From Streptomyces sp. NRRL S-244 (GTDB lineage Bacteria; Actinomycetota; Actinomycetes; Streptomycetales; Streptomycetaceae), in assembly GCF_000717915.1 (NCBI RefSeq), contig NZ_JOCX01000034.1, positions 1 to 64,000 of the forward strand: 64,000 bases of DNA, read 5' to 3'. Position numbers and translations under genes: made by a program. Shown piece by piece: positions 55,144 to 64,000 of this stretch (position 1 is the stretch's first letter; every line of letters starts with the position of its first letter). Under the pieces are notes generated by a model. That model made no database searches and was not told where the DNA came from. It worked only from the letters and a program-made list of their open reading frames with translations.

Positions 55144-56832
55144 TTACGACGCCGGCGGCGCCGTCGGCGTCGGGGCCGCCGTGATCTTCAGGTCCAGGAC
55201 CAGGACCACGTTGTCCTTCGTGATCAGGCGCAGGTGGTACGTGCCCGGGGCCACGTCCGTCGTGAACAGCTCCGGCAGCGCGATCTTGCCGTCGGCGCCG
55301 GTCGGGGCCAGGAGCAGGCTCGTCACCTTGGCGCCGTCCTTGTCCTTGAACCACGGGCCCTTGGACTTCGCCGGGTCCACCGGGACCCACGCGCCGTCTG
55401 CGTTCTTCTCGACCAGTCCGGCCGTGACCTGCGTACCCTCCGCGGCCTTGCCCTGCGCCGTGGCCGTGACCTCCAGGCCCTTGAGGCTCTTGCCCGCCTC
55501 GACCTCGAGCGGCTTGTCCGCACCGGCGTCGGTCCGGGCCAGCTTGTCCGCGACCGGGGCCGGCTTCGCCGTCACCGTGCCGGTGAAGTTCACCGTCAGC
55601 TGCGCCTCGGTGTTGTACGCCGCCACCCGCAGGGTGAAACCGCCCGCCTTGGCCCCGGCCTTCAGGCCGGGCAGGGCCGCGATGCCCTCGGAGTCGGTCT
55701 CGACCACGAGGAAGGTCTTGCCCTCGGTACCGATGAAGGAGCCCGTGGTGTCGTCCTTGAGCTCGAACAGGATGGGCTTCGCGGCGGCCGGCTTGCCGTC
55801 GCTGAGCACCGCCTTGATCCGCGGGACCGCCGTGAACGCGGACCCGGCCTCGGCCTTGATCCCCGCGCTGCCGAGCAGCTCCAGCTTGGCCAGGCTCGGC
55901 GTCGGCGTGGGCTTCTGCGGCTCCTCCGGCTTCGACGGCGTGGGCGTCGGGGTCGGAGTCGGGGTGGGCGTGGGCTTGGGCTTCGGGGTGGGAGTCGGGG
56001 TCGGGGCCGGCTTCGGCGTGGGCAGCGTCGTCGTGGGCGGCACCGGGAAGTTCCCCGCGGGCGGGTTCGGCACCCCGGTGGCACCGTTCTGGTACTGCTG
56101 CATGTACCCGACCACGGTGTTCACGTACTCGCGCGAGTTGTTGTAGCTGAGGATCGCCCGGTCGAGCTGCGCCTGGTCCGAGAGGTTCCGGTCGCCCGCG
56201 CACAGGTACAGGCCCGCGCCCAGCGCCGCGTCGTAGATGTTGTTCGGGTCGCGCTTGGAGTCGCCGTTGCCGTCGGCGCCCCAGGTGGCCCAGGTGGACG
56301 GGATGAACTGCATCGGGCCGACGGCCCGGTCGTAGACGGCGTCCCCGTCGAACTCGCCCTTGTCGGTGTCCTTGACCTCGGCGAAACCGTTGCCGTCGAG
56401 GCGCGGGCCGCGGATCGGCTTCTCGGTGTAGCCGTCGTTCTTGAGTCCGTAGCCCGAGGCGTGGACGGACTCGACGCGGCCGATGCCGGCGAGCAGTTGC
56501 CAGGGCAGCTTGCAGCCGGGCAGCGCGGCGGCCACGGAGATCTCGGCGCGCTTGTACGCGTCGAGGGCGGTCGCGGGTATGCCGCTGGCCCCCTCGCCGG
56601 CGCCCGCACCCGCGGTGGGCGGTACGGCCGGGTCGGCGAGCGGGTCGGGCAGGTCGAGGCGGGCATCGCCGCGGTCGGTGGCCTGGGGGCTGTCCGGGGT
56701 GGGCTCGGACTCGCCCGCGTCGGCGGTGGACGTGTTGGTCACCACTGCGGCGGTCGTCAGGCTGGCCGCGAGCGCGGCCGTGCACAGGACCTTGCGCGAG
56801 GTGTTGACGAGGTGACGGTGAAGCGGCTTCAC
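55144..56832 (-). CDS. Secreted lytic murein transglycosylase with beta-rich C-terminal region
   Basis: Wall enzyme of 562 residues. A signal peptide is followed by an SLT/MltB-type domain at about residues 75-260: LPWQLLAGIGRVESVHASGY (catalytic Glu), RAVGPMQFIPSTWATWGADG and NIYDAALGAGLYLC. A TPTPTPKP proline hinge of about 60 residues leads to about 240 residues of Ig-like beta repeats (ILFELKDDTTGSF; FTLRVAAYNTEAQL). GTG 56832 gives a clean signal peptide with GGGGGGA upstream. The C-terminal part probably binds wall or surface partners. Confidence 0.88.
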   Translation of the reverse strand: MKPLHRHLVNTSRKVLCTAALAASLTTAAVVTNTSTADAGESEPTPDSPQATDRGDARLDLPDPLADPAVPPTAGAGAGEGASGIPATALDAYKRAEISVAAALPGCKLPWQLLAGIGRVESVHASGYGLKNDGYTEKPIRGPRLDGNGFAEVKDTDKGEFDGDAVYDRAVGPMQFIPSTWATWGADGNGDSKRDPNNIYDAALGAGLYLCAGDRNLSDQAQLDRAILSYNNSREYVNTVVGYMQQYQNGATGVPNPPAGNFPVPPTTTLPTPKPAPTPTPTPKPKPTPTPTPTPTPTPSKPEEPQKPTPTPSLAKLELLGSAGIKAEAGSAFTAVPRIKAVLSDGKPAAAKPILFELKDDTTGSFIGTEGKTFLVVETDSEGIAALPGLKAGAKAGGFTLRVAAYNTEAQLTVNFTGTVTAKPAPVADKLARTDAGADKPLEVEAGKSLKGLEVTATAQGKAAEGTQVTAGLVEKNADGAWVPVDPAKSKGPWFKDKDGAKVTSLLLAPTGADGKIALPELFTTDVAPGTYHLRLITKDNVVLVLDLKITAAPTPTAPPAS

Positions 56833-57104
56833 AGTTCGGCGATCCCCCCAAGGCGGCCGACAAGGTATACGGCGGGTCGAGCCGTGGATATCCACTGTCT
56901 ATCAGGTATTCGGACACGACTCACCGGCGCCCCGGGAGATGTGACACACCATTCGTCTCGGCTTCACCGGGTCCTCACGGCCGTTCGCTCACAGGACGTT
57001 GGCCCATGAGGGAAAGGCCCCAAAATCCTACCGTTTGACTGAACCGGAAGTCCCGACGCGCCGCGCACCGGAGACGGCCCCGGCCGGACCTACGGTGGGG
57101 TGCC

Positions 57105-57581
57105 ATGACCACCACCGAGCCGGTCCGCGTCCCCGACCTGTCGGACCGCCCCCACCAGCTGACCGTAGAGCGGTCGATGATCGCCACCGAGCACACCTTG
57201 TACGCGGGGTGGACCGAGGAGTTCGACCGCTGGTTCGCCGCGCCGGGCTCGGTCCTGATGCGGGCCGAGGTGAACGCGCCGTTCTTCTTCGAGACGGAGT
57301 TCACGCCGGAGCCGGGGGCCCCGCCGACCAGGCACCCCCACTACGGGCGCTTCCTGCGCCTGGTCCCGAACCGCCTGGTGGAGCTGACCTGGGTGACGGG
57401 CCGGGGCGGCACGGAGGGCGCCGAGACGGTGGTCACCGTGGAGCTCCTCCCGCACCCGATCGGCACCCATGTGCGGCTGACGCACGCGGGGTTCCACGAC
57501 GAGGCCGCCCGGGACCGGCACGAGTCGGCCTGGCAACAGGTCCTGGTGCAGCAGGACGAGGCGCTGACAGGGGATGAGTGA
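57105..57581 (+). CDS. SRPBCC/AHSA1-domain protein
   Basis: Protein of 158 residues with the START-like hydrophobic-pocket fold: AGWTEEFDRWFAAPG near residue 35, YGRFLRLVPNRLVELTWVTG, VVTVELLPHPIGTHVRLTHA and GWxxxL-like WQQVL near the end. Such proteins bind small hydrophobic ligands or act as detoxification enzymes. The ATG has little ribosome-site sequence and may be leaderless. It converges on an AraC-type gene. Confidence 0.82.
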   Translation: MTTTEPVRVPDLSDRPHQLTVERSMIATEHTLYAGWTEEFDRWFAAPGSVLMRAEVNAPFFFETEFTPEPGAPPTRHPHYGRFLRLVPNRLVELTWVTGRGGTEGAETVVTVELLPHPIGTHVRLTHAGFHDEAARDRHESAWQQVLVQQDEALTGDE

Positions 57582-57638
57582 GGGGCGGGACCCGGGAGGC
57601 CCGCCCGCCCGGCCCCCTCTCGTGCCGACCGGGCAGGG

Positions 57639-58496
57639 TCAGCTGTGCTCGGGCTCCACGGGGAGCCAGAGTTCGGCCTCGGCCCCGGTCCTGTCCGGCG
57701 ACATCCGGACGCGGAGGATCTCGGGGCCGGAGCGGCTGCGGTACGGGTTCGACGGGAACCATTCGGTGAACACGTCCCGCCACAGCTCCTGGACGGCCTG
57801 CGGCATCGGCCCGGAGGCGGTGAAGACCGCCCAGGTGCCGGCCGGGACGGCCAGGGCGCTCTCCGGGGCGGCGGACGTGATCACGCCGTGGTAGTAGTCG
57901 AGTTCGGTGGCTTCGGCCCGGCTGGGGTCCAGGTCGTCGCAGACCGCGACGATGCCGCGGGGCTCCTGGTCCGAGAGCTTCTCCAGGCGCTCCAGTGTCT
58001 GCGGGTCGATCGCGCGGACGAAGTCCGCGATCGCCTGGTTCGGCCCCGCATGCACCAGGGGTACCCGGGCCTTGGGCCCGGCGACGGTGAAGGCCGGCTT
58101 GTCCACGATGCGGTAGCGCATGCTGCTGCTCCCTTCGATGGTGAGACGGAAGGCCATCCGGGACTGGGAGCTGAGCGCGGCGCCGGTACGCCGGGCCTCG
58201 CCCGGTCCGATGCCGTGCATGGCACGGAACGCCCGCGCGAACGCCTCACCCGACCCGTAGCCGTAGCGCACGGCGATGTCCAGCAACGTCTCACGCCCCG
58301 CGAGCACTTCGGCCCCCGCGAGGGTGAGCCGACGGCGCCGGATGTACTCCGACAGCGGCATGCCCGACAGCGCGGAGAACATCCGGCGCAGGTGATACTC
58401 CGAGGTGGCCGCTATGCGTGCCAGCTCATGCGCTTCGATCGTCTGGTCGAGATGGCGCTCGATGTGCTCCATGGCTTGGTTCAGCCGCTCCAGCAT
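57639..58496 (-). CDS. AraC-family regulator with GyrI-like effector domain
   Basis: Regulator of 285 residues. The N-terminal AraC double helix-turn-helix (residues 5-105: HELARIAATSEYHLRRMFSA; DIAVRYGYGSGEAFARAF) is followed by a GyrI/SoxS-Rob-type ligand-binding domain (about 120-285: YRIVDKPAFTVAGPKARVPL; PAGTWAVFTASGPMPQAVQE). This order (DNA-binding first) is as in Rob. It diverges from an AhpD-like gene, a probable target. The inducer is unknown. Confidence 0.9.
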   Translation of the reverse strand: MLERLNQAMEHIERHLDQTIEAHELARIAATSEYHLRRMFSALSGMPLSEYIRRRRLTLAGAEVLAGRETLLDIAVRYGYGSGEAFARAFRAMHGIGPGEARRTGAALSSQSRMAFRLTIEGSSSMRYRIVDKPAFTVAGPKARVPLVHAGPNQAIADFVRAIDPQTLERLEKLSDQEPRGIVAVCDDLDPSRAEATELDYYHGVITSAAPESALAVPAGTWAVFTASGPMPQAVQELWRDVFTEWFPSNPYRSRSGPEILRVRMSPDRTGAEAELWLPVEPEHS

Positions 58497-58718
58497 GCCC
58501 GGTGTCCTTCCTCTTTACGATCACCACGCTAGGCAGCGCCCACCATGCCGGACCCGACATCCTGTGCCCGATCAAGTCGGGGACCCCGTCGCCGTGCCCG
58601 CCGCCGACCGGGTGAGACGGGCGTGTCGTGCGGTCGTGTCGGCGAGCTGTCACATCTGCCGGGGCTGTTCCGTCAGAGCTGTGTACGGTCCACACGCCCA
58701 CACGGCAAGGAGATCCTC

Positions 58719-59192
58719 ATGGACGCTCGACTCGACTTCTTCGGCAACGCCCTCGCCGCCAAGTTCTCGCGGTACATCAACTCGGCGGGCAAGGTCATCT
58801 CGGACTCGGCCCTGCCCCACGCGACGCAGGAGCTGGTGAAGCTGCGGGCCAGCCAGATCAACGGCTGCGGCTTCTGCACCGACATGCACTACAAGGACGC
58901 CGTGCACGCCGGGGAGGACGGGGTGCGGCTCAACATGGTCGCGGCCTGGCGCGAGGCCACGGTGTTCACCGACGCCGAGCGGGCGGCCCTGGAGCTGACG
59001 GAGCAGGGCACGCGCATCGCCGACGCGGCCGGCGGTGTCACGGACGAGGCCTGGGCGGACGCCTCCAAGCACTACGACGAGGACCAGATGGCGGCCCTGG
59101 TCTCCCTCATCGCCCTGATCAACACCTACAACCGGATGAACGTGATCGTCCAGCAGCCGGCCGGCGGCTATCAGCCGGGGCAGTTCGGCTGA
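58719..59192 (+). CDS. AhpD/carboxymuconolactone-decarboxylase-family protein
   Basis: Protein of 157 residues. ASQINGCGFCTDMHYKDAVH contains the CxxC-x3-H redox motif of AhpD-like alkylhydroperoxidases. The C-terminal helix (ALVSLIALINTYNRMNVIV) is typical. ATG 58719 follows AAGGAG. A role in peroxide defence or thiol-dependent detoxification is suggested by family; control by the divergent AraC-type protein is inferred. Confidence 0.88.
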   Translation: MDARLDFFGNALAAKFSRYINSAGKVISDSALPHATQELVKLRASQINGCGFCTDMHYKDAVHAGEDGVRLNMVAAWREATVFTDAERAALELTEQGTRIADAAGGVTDEAWADASKHYDEDQMAALVSLIALINTYNRMNVIVQQPAGGYQPGQFG

Positions 59193-59227
59193 CCCGGCCG
59201 CCGGCCGCCGCCGCCGAAGGAGGTCCC

Positions 59228-59923
59228 CTACCCCACCGCCCCCGCCAGGACCTGCGCCAGTTCCGCCGGCTGCGAGAACATCGGCCAGTGGCCCGTGTCC
59301 ATCCGGACCAGGGTCCAGCGCTCGCTCTTCAGGAGCGCGGACACCTCCGGTCCCGGGTCCTCGCCGTCCAGCAGGCACTTCACGTAGAGCGCCGGGAGCT
59401 CGGAGAGCGGGGCCTTCAGCTCCGCCGGTTCCGTCAGGGTGGCGCCCGGGTGGGGGGTCGCGCCCGTGAGGAAGCGGGTGATCTGTTCCTCGTCCAGGCC
59501 CTGGCCCGCGCAGTCGTCCGCCACCGGCGGCGGCCAGAAGCCGCCGCCGGCGGCGATCGCCGCCTCGATCATCGCCCGGCCGTCCGGCCAGCCCGAGACG
59601 AACGAGCCGCCGTCCACCGGGACGGCGGCGTCCACGAACACCACGCGCTTGAGCCGGTCGCCGATCCGCTCGGCCGCCTGGCCGACCGGGATGCCCGAGT
59701 AGCTGTGGCCGACCAGGACCACGTCACGGAGGTCGAGGCGCTCGACCTCGGCCACGATGTCCCGTACGTGCGTCTGCTGTCCGGCCGGTACGCCCTGCCG
59801 TTCGGCCAGGCCGGACAGCGTCAGCGGGTGGACGCCGTGCCCCGCCGCGCGCAGCGGCGCGGCCACCTCCTCCCACGCCCACGAGCCCAGCCAAGCGCCT
59901 GCCACCAGTACGAAGTCAGCCAT
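59228..59923 (-). CDS. Alpha/beta hydrolase
   Basis: Small hydrolase of 231 residues: oxyanion region VLVAGAWLGSWAW, nucleophile elbow VGHSYSG (Ser near 74) and His in RMDTGHWPMFSQP. The layout resembles esterase and salicylate- or methylketone-type hydrolases. It converges on the AhpD-like gene. The substrate is unknown. Confidence 0.87.
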   Translation of the reverse strand: MADFVLVAGAWLGSWAWEEVAAPLRAAGHGVHPLTLSGLAERQGVPAGQQTHVRDIVAEVERLDLRDVVLVGHSYSGIPVGQAAERIGDRLKRVVFVDAAVPVDGGSFVSGWPDGRAMIEAAIAAGGGFWPPPVADDCAGQGLDEEQITRFLTGATPHPGATLTEPAELKAPLSELPALYVKCLLDGEDPGPEVSALLKSERWTLVRMDTGHWPMFSQPAELAQVLAGAVG

Positions 59924-59998
59924 GGCGGCACGGTAGCGGGCCCCACTGACAAGGCTCGTCCGAGCCGGCCGCCCCGCACCCTTGGACCGCCTACGCCC

Positions 59999-61777
59999 CT
60001 ACCCGTAGAGCGCGTCGATCTGTGCCGCGTAGCGTTCCGCCACCGCCTTGCGGCGCAGCTTCAGGGTCGGGGTCAGGGTGCCGGCCTCGACGGTGAACTC
60101 CTCGGGGAGGATGTGGAAGGCGCGGATGCGGGCCGGGCGGGAGACCGTGGCGTTGGCCGCCGTGACCGCCTCCTCGACGAGGGCGCGGACCGCGGGGTGG
60201 GCGGCCGCGGCGGCCGGGTCGAGGCCCTGGTCCGGGGCGGCCGGGTCGAGGCCCTGGTCCGGGGCGAGGGCGGCGAGGCCCTCCCGCCGCGCCCACGCCG
60301 TGATCTCCTCCGCGTCCAGGGTGATCAGCGCGACCGGGTGGGGCCGGCGGTCGCCGATCAGGACCGCCCGCGATATGTACGGGGAGCGCTGTACGGCGAA
60401 CTCGACCTCCGTCGGGGTGATGTTCTTGCCCGCCGAGGTGATGATCAGCTCCTTCTTGCGGCCCGTGATCGACAGGAACCCGTCGGCGTCCAGTTCCCCC
60501 AGGTCCCCGGTGTGCAGCCAGTCCTGCGCGTCCAGTGCCTCCGCCGTCGCGGCCCGGTTCGCGTGGTAGCCCGGGAAGATCATCGGGCCCCGGGCCAGCA
60601 CCTCGCCGTCCGCCGCGATGCGGACCTCGCAGCCCGCGATCGGCCGGCCCACCGTGCCGTGGCGCACGGCCCCGGGGTGGTTGAAGGAGATGAGCCCGGC
60701 GGACTCGGTCATTCCGTACCCCTCGTACACCGGGATCCCGCAGGCCCGCAGGAAGTCCAAGGTCGCGGGGGCGATCGGCGCTCCCCCGGTCACCGCCCAG
60801 CCCAGCCGGCCCCCGAAGGCGCCCCTGACCAGGGAGTACAGGTTCTTCTCCGCCTCCTCGTAGGCCGGCCGGTCGGCCTCGGGCAGGCGGCCCTCCGCCT
60901 CCAGCACCCCGAGGCGCACCGCCTCCCGGAAGCGCTCGGCGCCGCCCTCCTGCGCCTGCGCCAGGGACAGCACCACGGAATGCACCTTCTCGAACAGGCG
61001 CGGTACGGACGGGAGATGGGTGGGCCGCGCCTCGGCCAGCTCGGACAGCACGTCCTCGATCCGGCCGCCGAAGTAGCACAGCTCCCCGCCCGCCAGGAGG
61101 GTCGTGAACTGGATGAGCTGCGCGAGCAGGTGCGCGAGGGGGAGGTAGAGGTACGTGGAGTCGCCCGGTCCGCCCTGGATCAGCGGCTGCGTCGCGTCCT
61201 GGACGGCGCCCAGGTTGCCGTGCGTGAGGCGGCAGCCCTTCGGGAGGCCGGTCGTGCCCGAGGTGTAGACGATCGACGCGTCGTGGCCGGGTCCGACCCC
61301 CCGGGCCCTGTGCAGGAGTTCGGCTTCCGGAGCCTGTTCCAGCTCCGGCAGCGCGTCCATCCGTACGACCGCGCGCAGCGCCGGCAGCTTCGCCCGCAGC
61401 GCCTCCACCCGGTCCGCCTGCGCCGCGTCGTCGCAGACGACGACCACCGCCTCCGCGTCCGAGAGGACCCAGGCCAGCTCCTCCTCCCCCGCCGTCGGGT
61501 AGACCGGTACGAGGACGGCGCCCGCCGCCAGGATCCCGAAGTGGGTGTACGTCCACGCCGGCCGGGTCTCGGCCAGGACCGCCACCCGCTCGCCGGGCCC
61601 GACCCCCAGCGCGATCAGCGCCCGCCCGGTCCGCCGTACGCGGTCGCGCAGTTCGGCGTACGTGACGGTGGCCCAGCCCCCGTCCGGGTCCCGGTGGCGC
61701 AGGGCGCTCTCGGCGCCGTACCGCTCCCCCGTCCACTCCGTGAACACCGCCAGCGTCTCCGGTCGCACAGCGTCCAT
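59999..61777 (-). CDS. Long-chain fatty acid-CoA ligase (AMP-forming)
   Basis: Adenylating enzyme of 592 residues. SIVYTSGTTGLPKGCRLTHG is the P-loop, GYGMTESAGLISFN the A5 motif, LHTGDLGELDADGFLSITGR the A7-A8 region and GKNITP the hinge lysine area. ATG 61777 has GGAGGCGAA upstream. A perfect 27-base tandem duplication (60213-60266) adds nine residues (APDQGLDPA repeated) to a surface segment. It diverges from an AraC-type gene. Confidence 0.93.
   Translation of the reverse strand: MDAVRPETLAVFTEWTGERYGAESALRHRDPDGGWATVTYAELRDRVRRTGRALIALGVGPGERVAVLAETRPAWTYTHFGILAAGAVLVPVYPTAGEEELAWVLSDAEAVVVVCDDAAQADRVEALRAKLPALRAVVRMDALPELEQAPEAELLHRARGVGPGHDASIVYTSGTTGLPKGCRLTHGNLGAVQDATQPLIQGGPGDSTYLYLPLAHLLAQLIQFTTLLAGGELCYFGGRIEDVLSELAEARPTHLPSVPRLFEKVHSVVLSLAQAQEGGAERFREAVRLGVLEAEGRLPEADRPAYEEAEKNLYSLVRGAFGGRLGWAVTGGAPIAPATLDFLRACGIPVYEGYGMTESAGLISFNHPGAVRHGTVGRPIAGCEVRIAADGEVLARGPMIFPGYHANRAATAEALDAQDWLHTGDLGELDADGFLSITGRKKELIITSAGKNITPTEVEFAVQRSPYISRAVLIGDRRPHPVALITLDAEEITAWARREGLAALAPDQGLDPAAPDQGLDPAAAAAHPAVRALVEEAVTAANATVSRPARIRAFHILPEEFTVEAGTLTPTLKLRRKAVAERYAAQIDALYG
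60213..60266. repeat. 27-bp perfect tandem duplication inside the acyl-CoA ligase gene
   Basis: Two identical 27-base units (60213-60239 and 60240-60266), beginning GGCCGGGTCGAGG, lie in frame and duplicate nine codons near the C-terminal domain. Perfect identity suggests a recent slippage event. Confidence 0.92.
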
Positions 61778-61928
61778 CGCGTTCGCCTCCCTGGGGTGCG
61801 TACGCCGCGCGTACGGCGTACGTCCGACGTGCGTCCGACCGACGCTAGGCAGCCAACCCCTCCACGCGACATGACCGGAAGCGTCACGCCCCCTGACCGC
61901 AGCGCTCATCCGGGCTACCGTCGGACCC

Positions 61929-62939
61929 ATGGGGAGGCGGACGATCACCGTGCACCATGTGCGTGCCGTGCTCGCGGGGGCGGCGCGCGGCGGCATCGAC
62001 ACCGTGCCACTGCTCCAGGAGGCGCAGATCCCGCCTCTGCTGCTCGGCGACGACCGGGCGCGGATCACGCCGGCGCAGTTCGCCCGGCTGTTCCGGGCGC
62101 TGTACCGGACCACGCAGGACGAGTTCCTCGGCCTGTCGGCGGTGCCGAGCCGCCCGGGGACGTTCGCGATGATGTGCTGCGCCTCGCTGGGCTGCCGGGA
62201 CCTGGGCGCGGCGGTGGAGCGTGCCGCGACCTTCTACGGCCTGTTCCCGGGCGGCCCGGAGCTCGCGCTGGAAGTGACCGGCGCCGAGGCGCGCTTCACG
62301 GTGCGCAACGACTTCACCCGGGACGAGGAGCGGTTCCTGACCGAGTGCGTGCTCGCCATCTGGCACCGGCTGAGCAGCTGGCTGATCGGGCGGCGCATCC
62401 CGCTCGCGTACGCGGCGTTCGCGTACCCTCCGCCGCCGCACGAGGCGGAGTACGAGATCCTGTTCGACTGCCCGGTCCGCTTCGGGGCGGACCGTACGGG
62501 GGCCGGCTTCGACGCGCAGTGGCTGGCCGCACCGCTCGTACGGGACGAGGCGGCACTGGACGCGATGCTGCGGCGGGCCCCCTTCGACCTGCTGTCGCGG
62601 CCGGAGTACGGGACGACGGTCGCGGAGCAGGTCCGCCGCGCCCTGGCACGGCAGCTGCGGACCTCGCCGCGGCTGCCGGCGCTGGCGGAGGTGGCGGCGC
62701 GGCTGGCGGTGTCCCCGGCGACGCTGCGGCGCCGGCTCCAGCAGGAGGGCACGTCGTTCCAGCAGCTGAAGGACCACGTCAGGCGGGACGCGGCGATCGC
62801 GGGGCTGGCGGAGAGCGCCGAGCCGATAGCGGACCTGGCGGCCCGCCTCGGCTTCTCGGAAGACACGGCCTTCCACCGCGCGTTCCGCCGCTGGACGGGC
62901 ACGACCCCGGGCGCATACCGCATCGCGTCGGGCGGCTGA
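61929..62939 (+). CDS. AraC-family regulator with arabinose-binding-like N-domain
   Basis: Regulator of 336 residues. The N-terminal domain of the OruR/ArgR-type (residues 10-200: PAQFARLFRALYRTTQDEFL) is followed by a C-terminal AraC helix-turn-helix (about 235-335: LAVSPATLRRRLQQEGTSFQ; IADLAARLGFSEDTAFHRAF). It diverges from the acyl-CoA ligase, a likely target; fatty acids or related compounds could be inducers, which is inference. ATG 61929 lacks a clear ribosome site. Confidence 0.88.
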   Translation: MGRRTITVHHVRAVLAGAARGGIDTVPLLQEAQIPPLLLGDDRARITPAQFARLFRALYRTTQDEFLGLSAVPSRPGTFAMMCCASLGCRDLGAAVERAATFYGLFPGGPELALEVTGAEARFTVRNDFTRDEERFLTECVLAIWHRLSSWLIGRRIPLAYAAFAYPPPPHEAEYEILFDCPVRFGADRTGAGFDAQWLAAPLVRDEAALDAMLRRAPFDLLSRPEYGTTVAEQVRRALARQLRTSPRLPALAEVAARLAVSPATLRRRLQQEGTSFQQLKDHVRRDAAIAGLAESAEPIADLAARLGFSEDTAFHRAFRRWTGTTPGAYRIASGG

Positions 62940-62976
62940 GGCGAGCCCGTCCCGCTTATCGGGTTCTGAAGCAGTG

Positions 62977-64000
62977 CTACCGGGGGGACGGAGGCGTCGG
63001 CGGCGCCCCACCTTTGGTGAACGACTGCCAGATCGTGACCAGCACCCCGATTTGCGCCAGGCAGAACGCCACCGACCCGAGGCGCATCCGGTAGACGTAG
63101 ACCAGCAGGCTGGCGTTGGACGGCCAGTAGCGCCGTTCACCCTGGAACGTCTGGAGATCCATGACGAGGCCGGTGCAGGTCGTCACGGAGGCGAAGGCGG
63201 CCATGGCGGCGACCGTGCCCTCCATGGCATCGCCCGTGATTTGGGCGATGATCTGGTGGACTCCGACCGGTACGGCGAAGGCGATGGCAACGTAGAAGGC
63301 CTTCATCGGCCCGTTCCGACCGGGAAGGTCACGCCACAGCGCGCCCAGGAAGAACCCTCCGCCCACCCAGGTCACCTGCCAGTAGAGGATCTCGACCACG
63401 GCCCGCAGAAACCCTGTGGCGTCTTCCGCCAACAGGGCCCAGGAGTCACCCCGGACCATGTCCATCCAGTACATCAGCCCGGTGGCGGGGAGGCCGACGA
63501 AGCAGGCGATGAGCGCGCACCTACGGGCATTGCCCCACCACGTGTCCATGGGTCCGATGGCGAACGGCAGGTCGATGGGCCTGACCCCTTCCGGCAGGCA
63601 CTGGTCCAGCTGATCGATTTCACGTTCGATTGATTCCTGCGACGCGGACTGTCCGGACGGGGATCCCGCGCTGGGGTGGTGCAGACGAGACTGGAGTTCC
63701 CGGTAGTGGTGCGCCAGGCGCAGCCACTCCGATCGGTCGGTCCGTGAAATGACCTTGCCCAGCGGGGCATTTTCCGCAATGGGCTGTTCCAGGACGGAAA
63801 TTGATCGCCCCAGGGCCAGCAGGGCCCACGCCGCGGCAACGCCCAGAACCAGCGTCGTGATGTAGCCGGAGAACCCGAAATAAAATGCAAAGTTGGGGAC
63901 GACAACGACGGCAAAGAAGATCACAAGGACCAATTTTTCCGACTCATTGGGCGTGAAAGAGTCACCTTCGCGCTGTTCCGCTCGGCAGACACGCAGGGCT
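62977..64000 (-). CDS. Membrane protein of unknown function, 5' end outside the window
   Basis: The minus-strand frame runs from its stop at 62977 to the window edge without an upstream stop, so the gene starts beyond 64000 and at least 341 residues are visible. Hydrophobic helices lie just after LVLVIFFAVVVVPNF, then at VGLPATGLMYWMDMV, GGGFFLGALW, AIAFAVPVGVHQIIA and FCLAQIGVLVTIW. An acidic cytoplasmic stretch (IEREIDQLDQCLPEG) separates the first pair from the rest. I do not recognise the family. A TTG at 63933 is an unlikely start because residues upstream read as normal protein. Confidence 0.7.
   Translation of the reverse strand, partial: ALRVCRAEQREGDSFTPNESEKLVLVIFFAVVVVPNFAFYFGFSGYITTLVLGVAAAWALLALGRSISVLEQPIAENAPLGKVISRTDRSEWLRLAHHYRELQSRLHHPSAGSPSGQSASQESIEREIDQLDQCLPEGVRPIDLPFAIGPMDTWWGNARRCALIACFVGLPATGLMYWMDMVRGDSWALLAEDATGFLRAVVEILYWQVTWVGGGFFLGALWRDLPGRNGPMKAFYVAIAFAVPVGVHQIIAQITGDAMEGTVAAMAAFASVTTCTGLVMDLQTFQGERRYWPSNASLLVYVYRMRLGSVAFCLAQIGVLVTIWQSFTKGGAPPTPPSPR

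Noticed and set aside
62977..63933. Complete membrane protein starting at TTG 63933
   Set aside because: The frame has no stop between 63933 and the window edge and the upstream residues look like normal protein, so the gene is more likely cut by the edge.

Overview
The window is a high-GC chromosomal segment from an actinomycete, almost certainly a Streptomyces. The signs are the strong third-position GC bias, frequent GTG starts, a futalosine-type menaquinone pathway, a scoF-like cold-shock gene, a two-component pair with a Streptomyces-style sensor domain, and a Streptomyces-type short palindromic repeat. It is core genome rather than an island: no transposase, integrase, tRNA, rRNA or CRISPR array was seen. 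From memory, the order resembles the S. coelicolor region around its 14-gene nuo operon, read in the opposite direction.

Layout. 0.1-2.2 kb: sensor kinase and response regulator. 2.5-5.5 kb: korAB, a 2-oxoacid:ferredoxin oxidoreductase. 5.5-6.9 kb: single-cysteine HxlR regulator divergent from a QorB-like reductase. 7-11.5 kb: RarD permease, secreted M28 aminopeptidase with P-domain, a small toxin-antitoxin pair and a LolA/RseB-like exported protein. 11.7-17.4 kb: polyprenyl diphosphate synthase, POT transporter, CocE-type hydrolase and HAD hydrolase. 17.5-18.8 kb: fumarylacetoacetase. 18.9-25.9 kb: a compact cluster of GntR regulator, AprB-like ferredoxin, sulfonate-type ABC importer (binding protein, permease, ATPase) and AprA-like flavoprotein fused to HEAT repeats. 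26.0-26.4 kb: internally deleted Uma2-family protein. 26.5-42.3 kb (minus strand): complete nuoA-N. 43-49.7 kb: NlpC/P60 wall hydrolase, small membrane protein, geranylgeranyl-reductase-family flavoprotein, acetyltransferase, glutaminase, menG, a DUF3152 metzincin-like protein and a stand-alone LuxR-type HTH protein. 49.6-54.5 kb: amidohydrolase-like remnant, mqnC, Ser/Thr kinase and mqnA. 54.7-57 kb: cold-shock protein and lytic transglycosylase. 57-64 kb: accessory metabolic and regulatory genes, ending in a membrane protein cut by the window edge.

Two themes connect the genes. The first is respiration. Complex I reduces menaquinone, and the window also holds mqnA, mqnC, menG, a polyprenyl diphosphate synthase and a MenJ-like reductase; KorAB supplies reduced ferredoxin. 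The second is cell-envelope remodelling: NlpC/P60 hydrolase, lytic transglycosylase, DUF3152 protein and Ser/Thr kinase. The long nuoA-nlpC/P60 intergenic region carries two exact matches to the motif reported for Streptomyces Crp.

The best candidate for an undescribed system is the 18.9-25.9 kb cluster. It looks like an aerobic relative of APS reductase (flavoprotein plus 2x[4Fe-4S] ferredoxin) tied to a dedicated importer. Its binding protein has an unusual NosL-like C-terminal extension and its flavoprotein a HEAT-repeat tail. The substrate cannot be read from the sequence.
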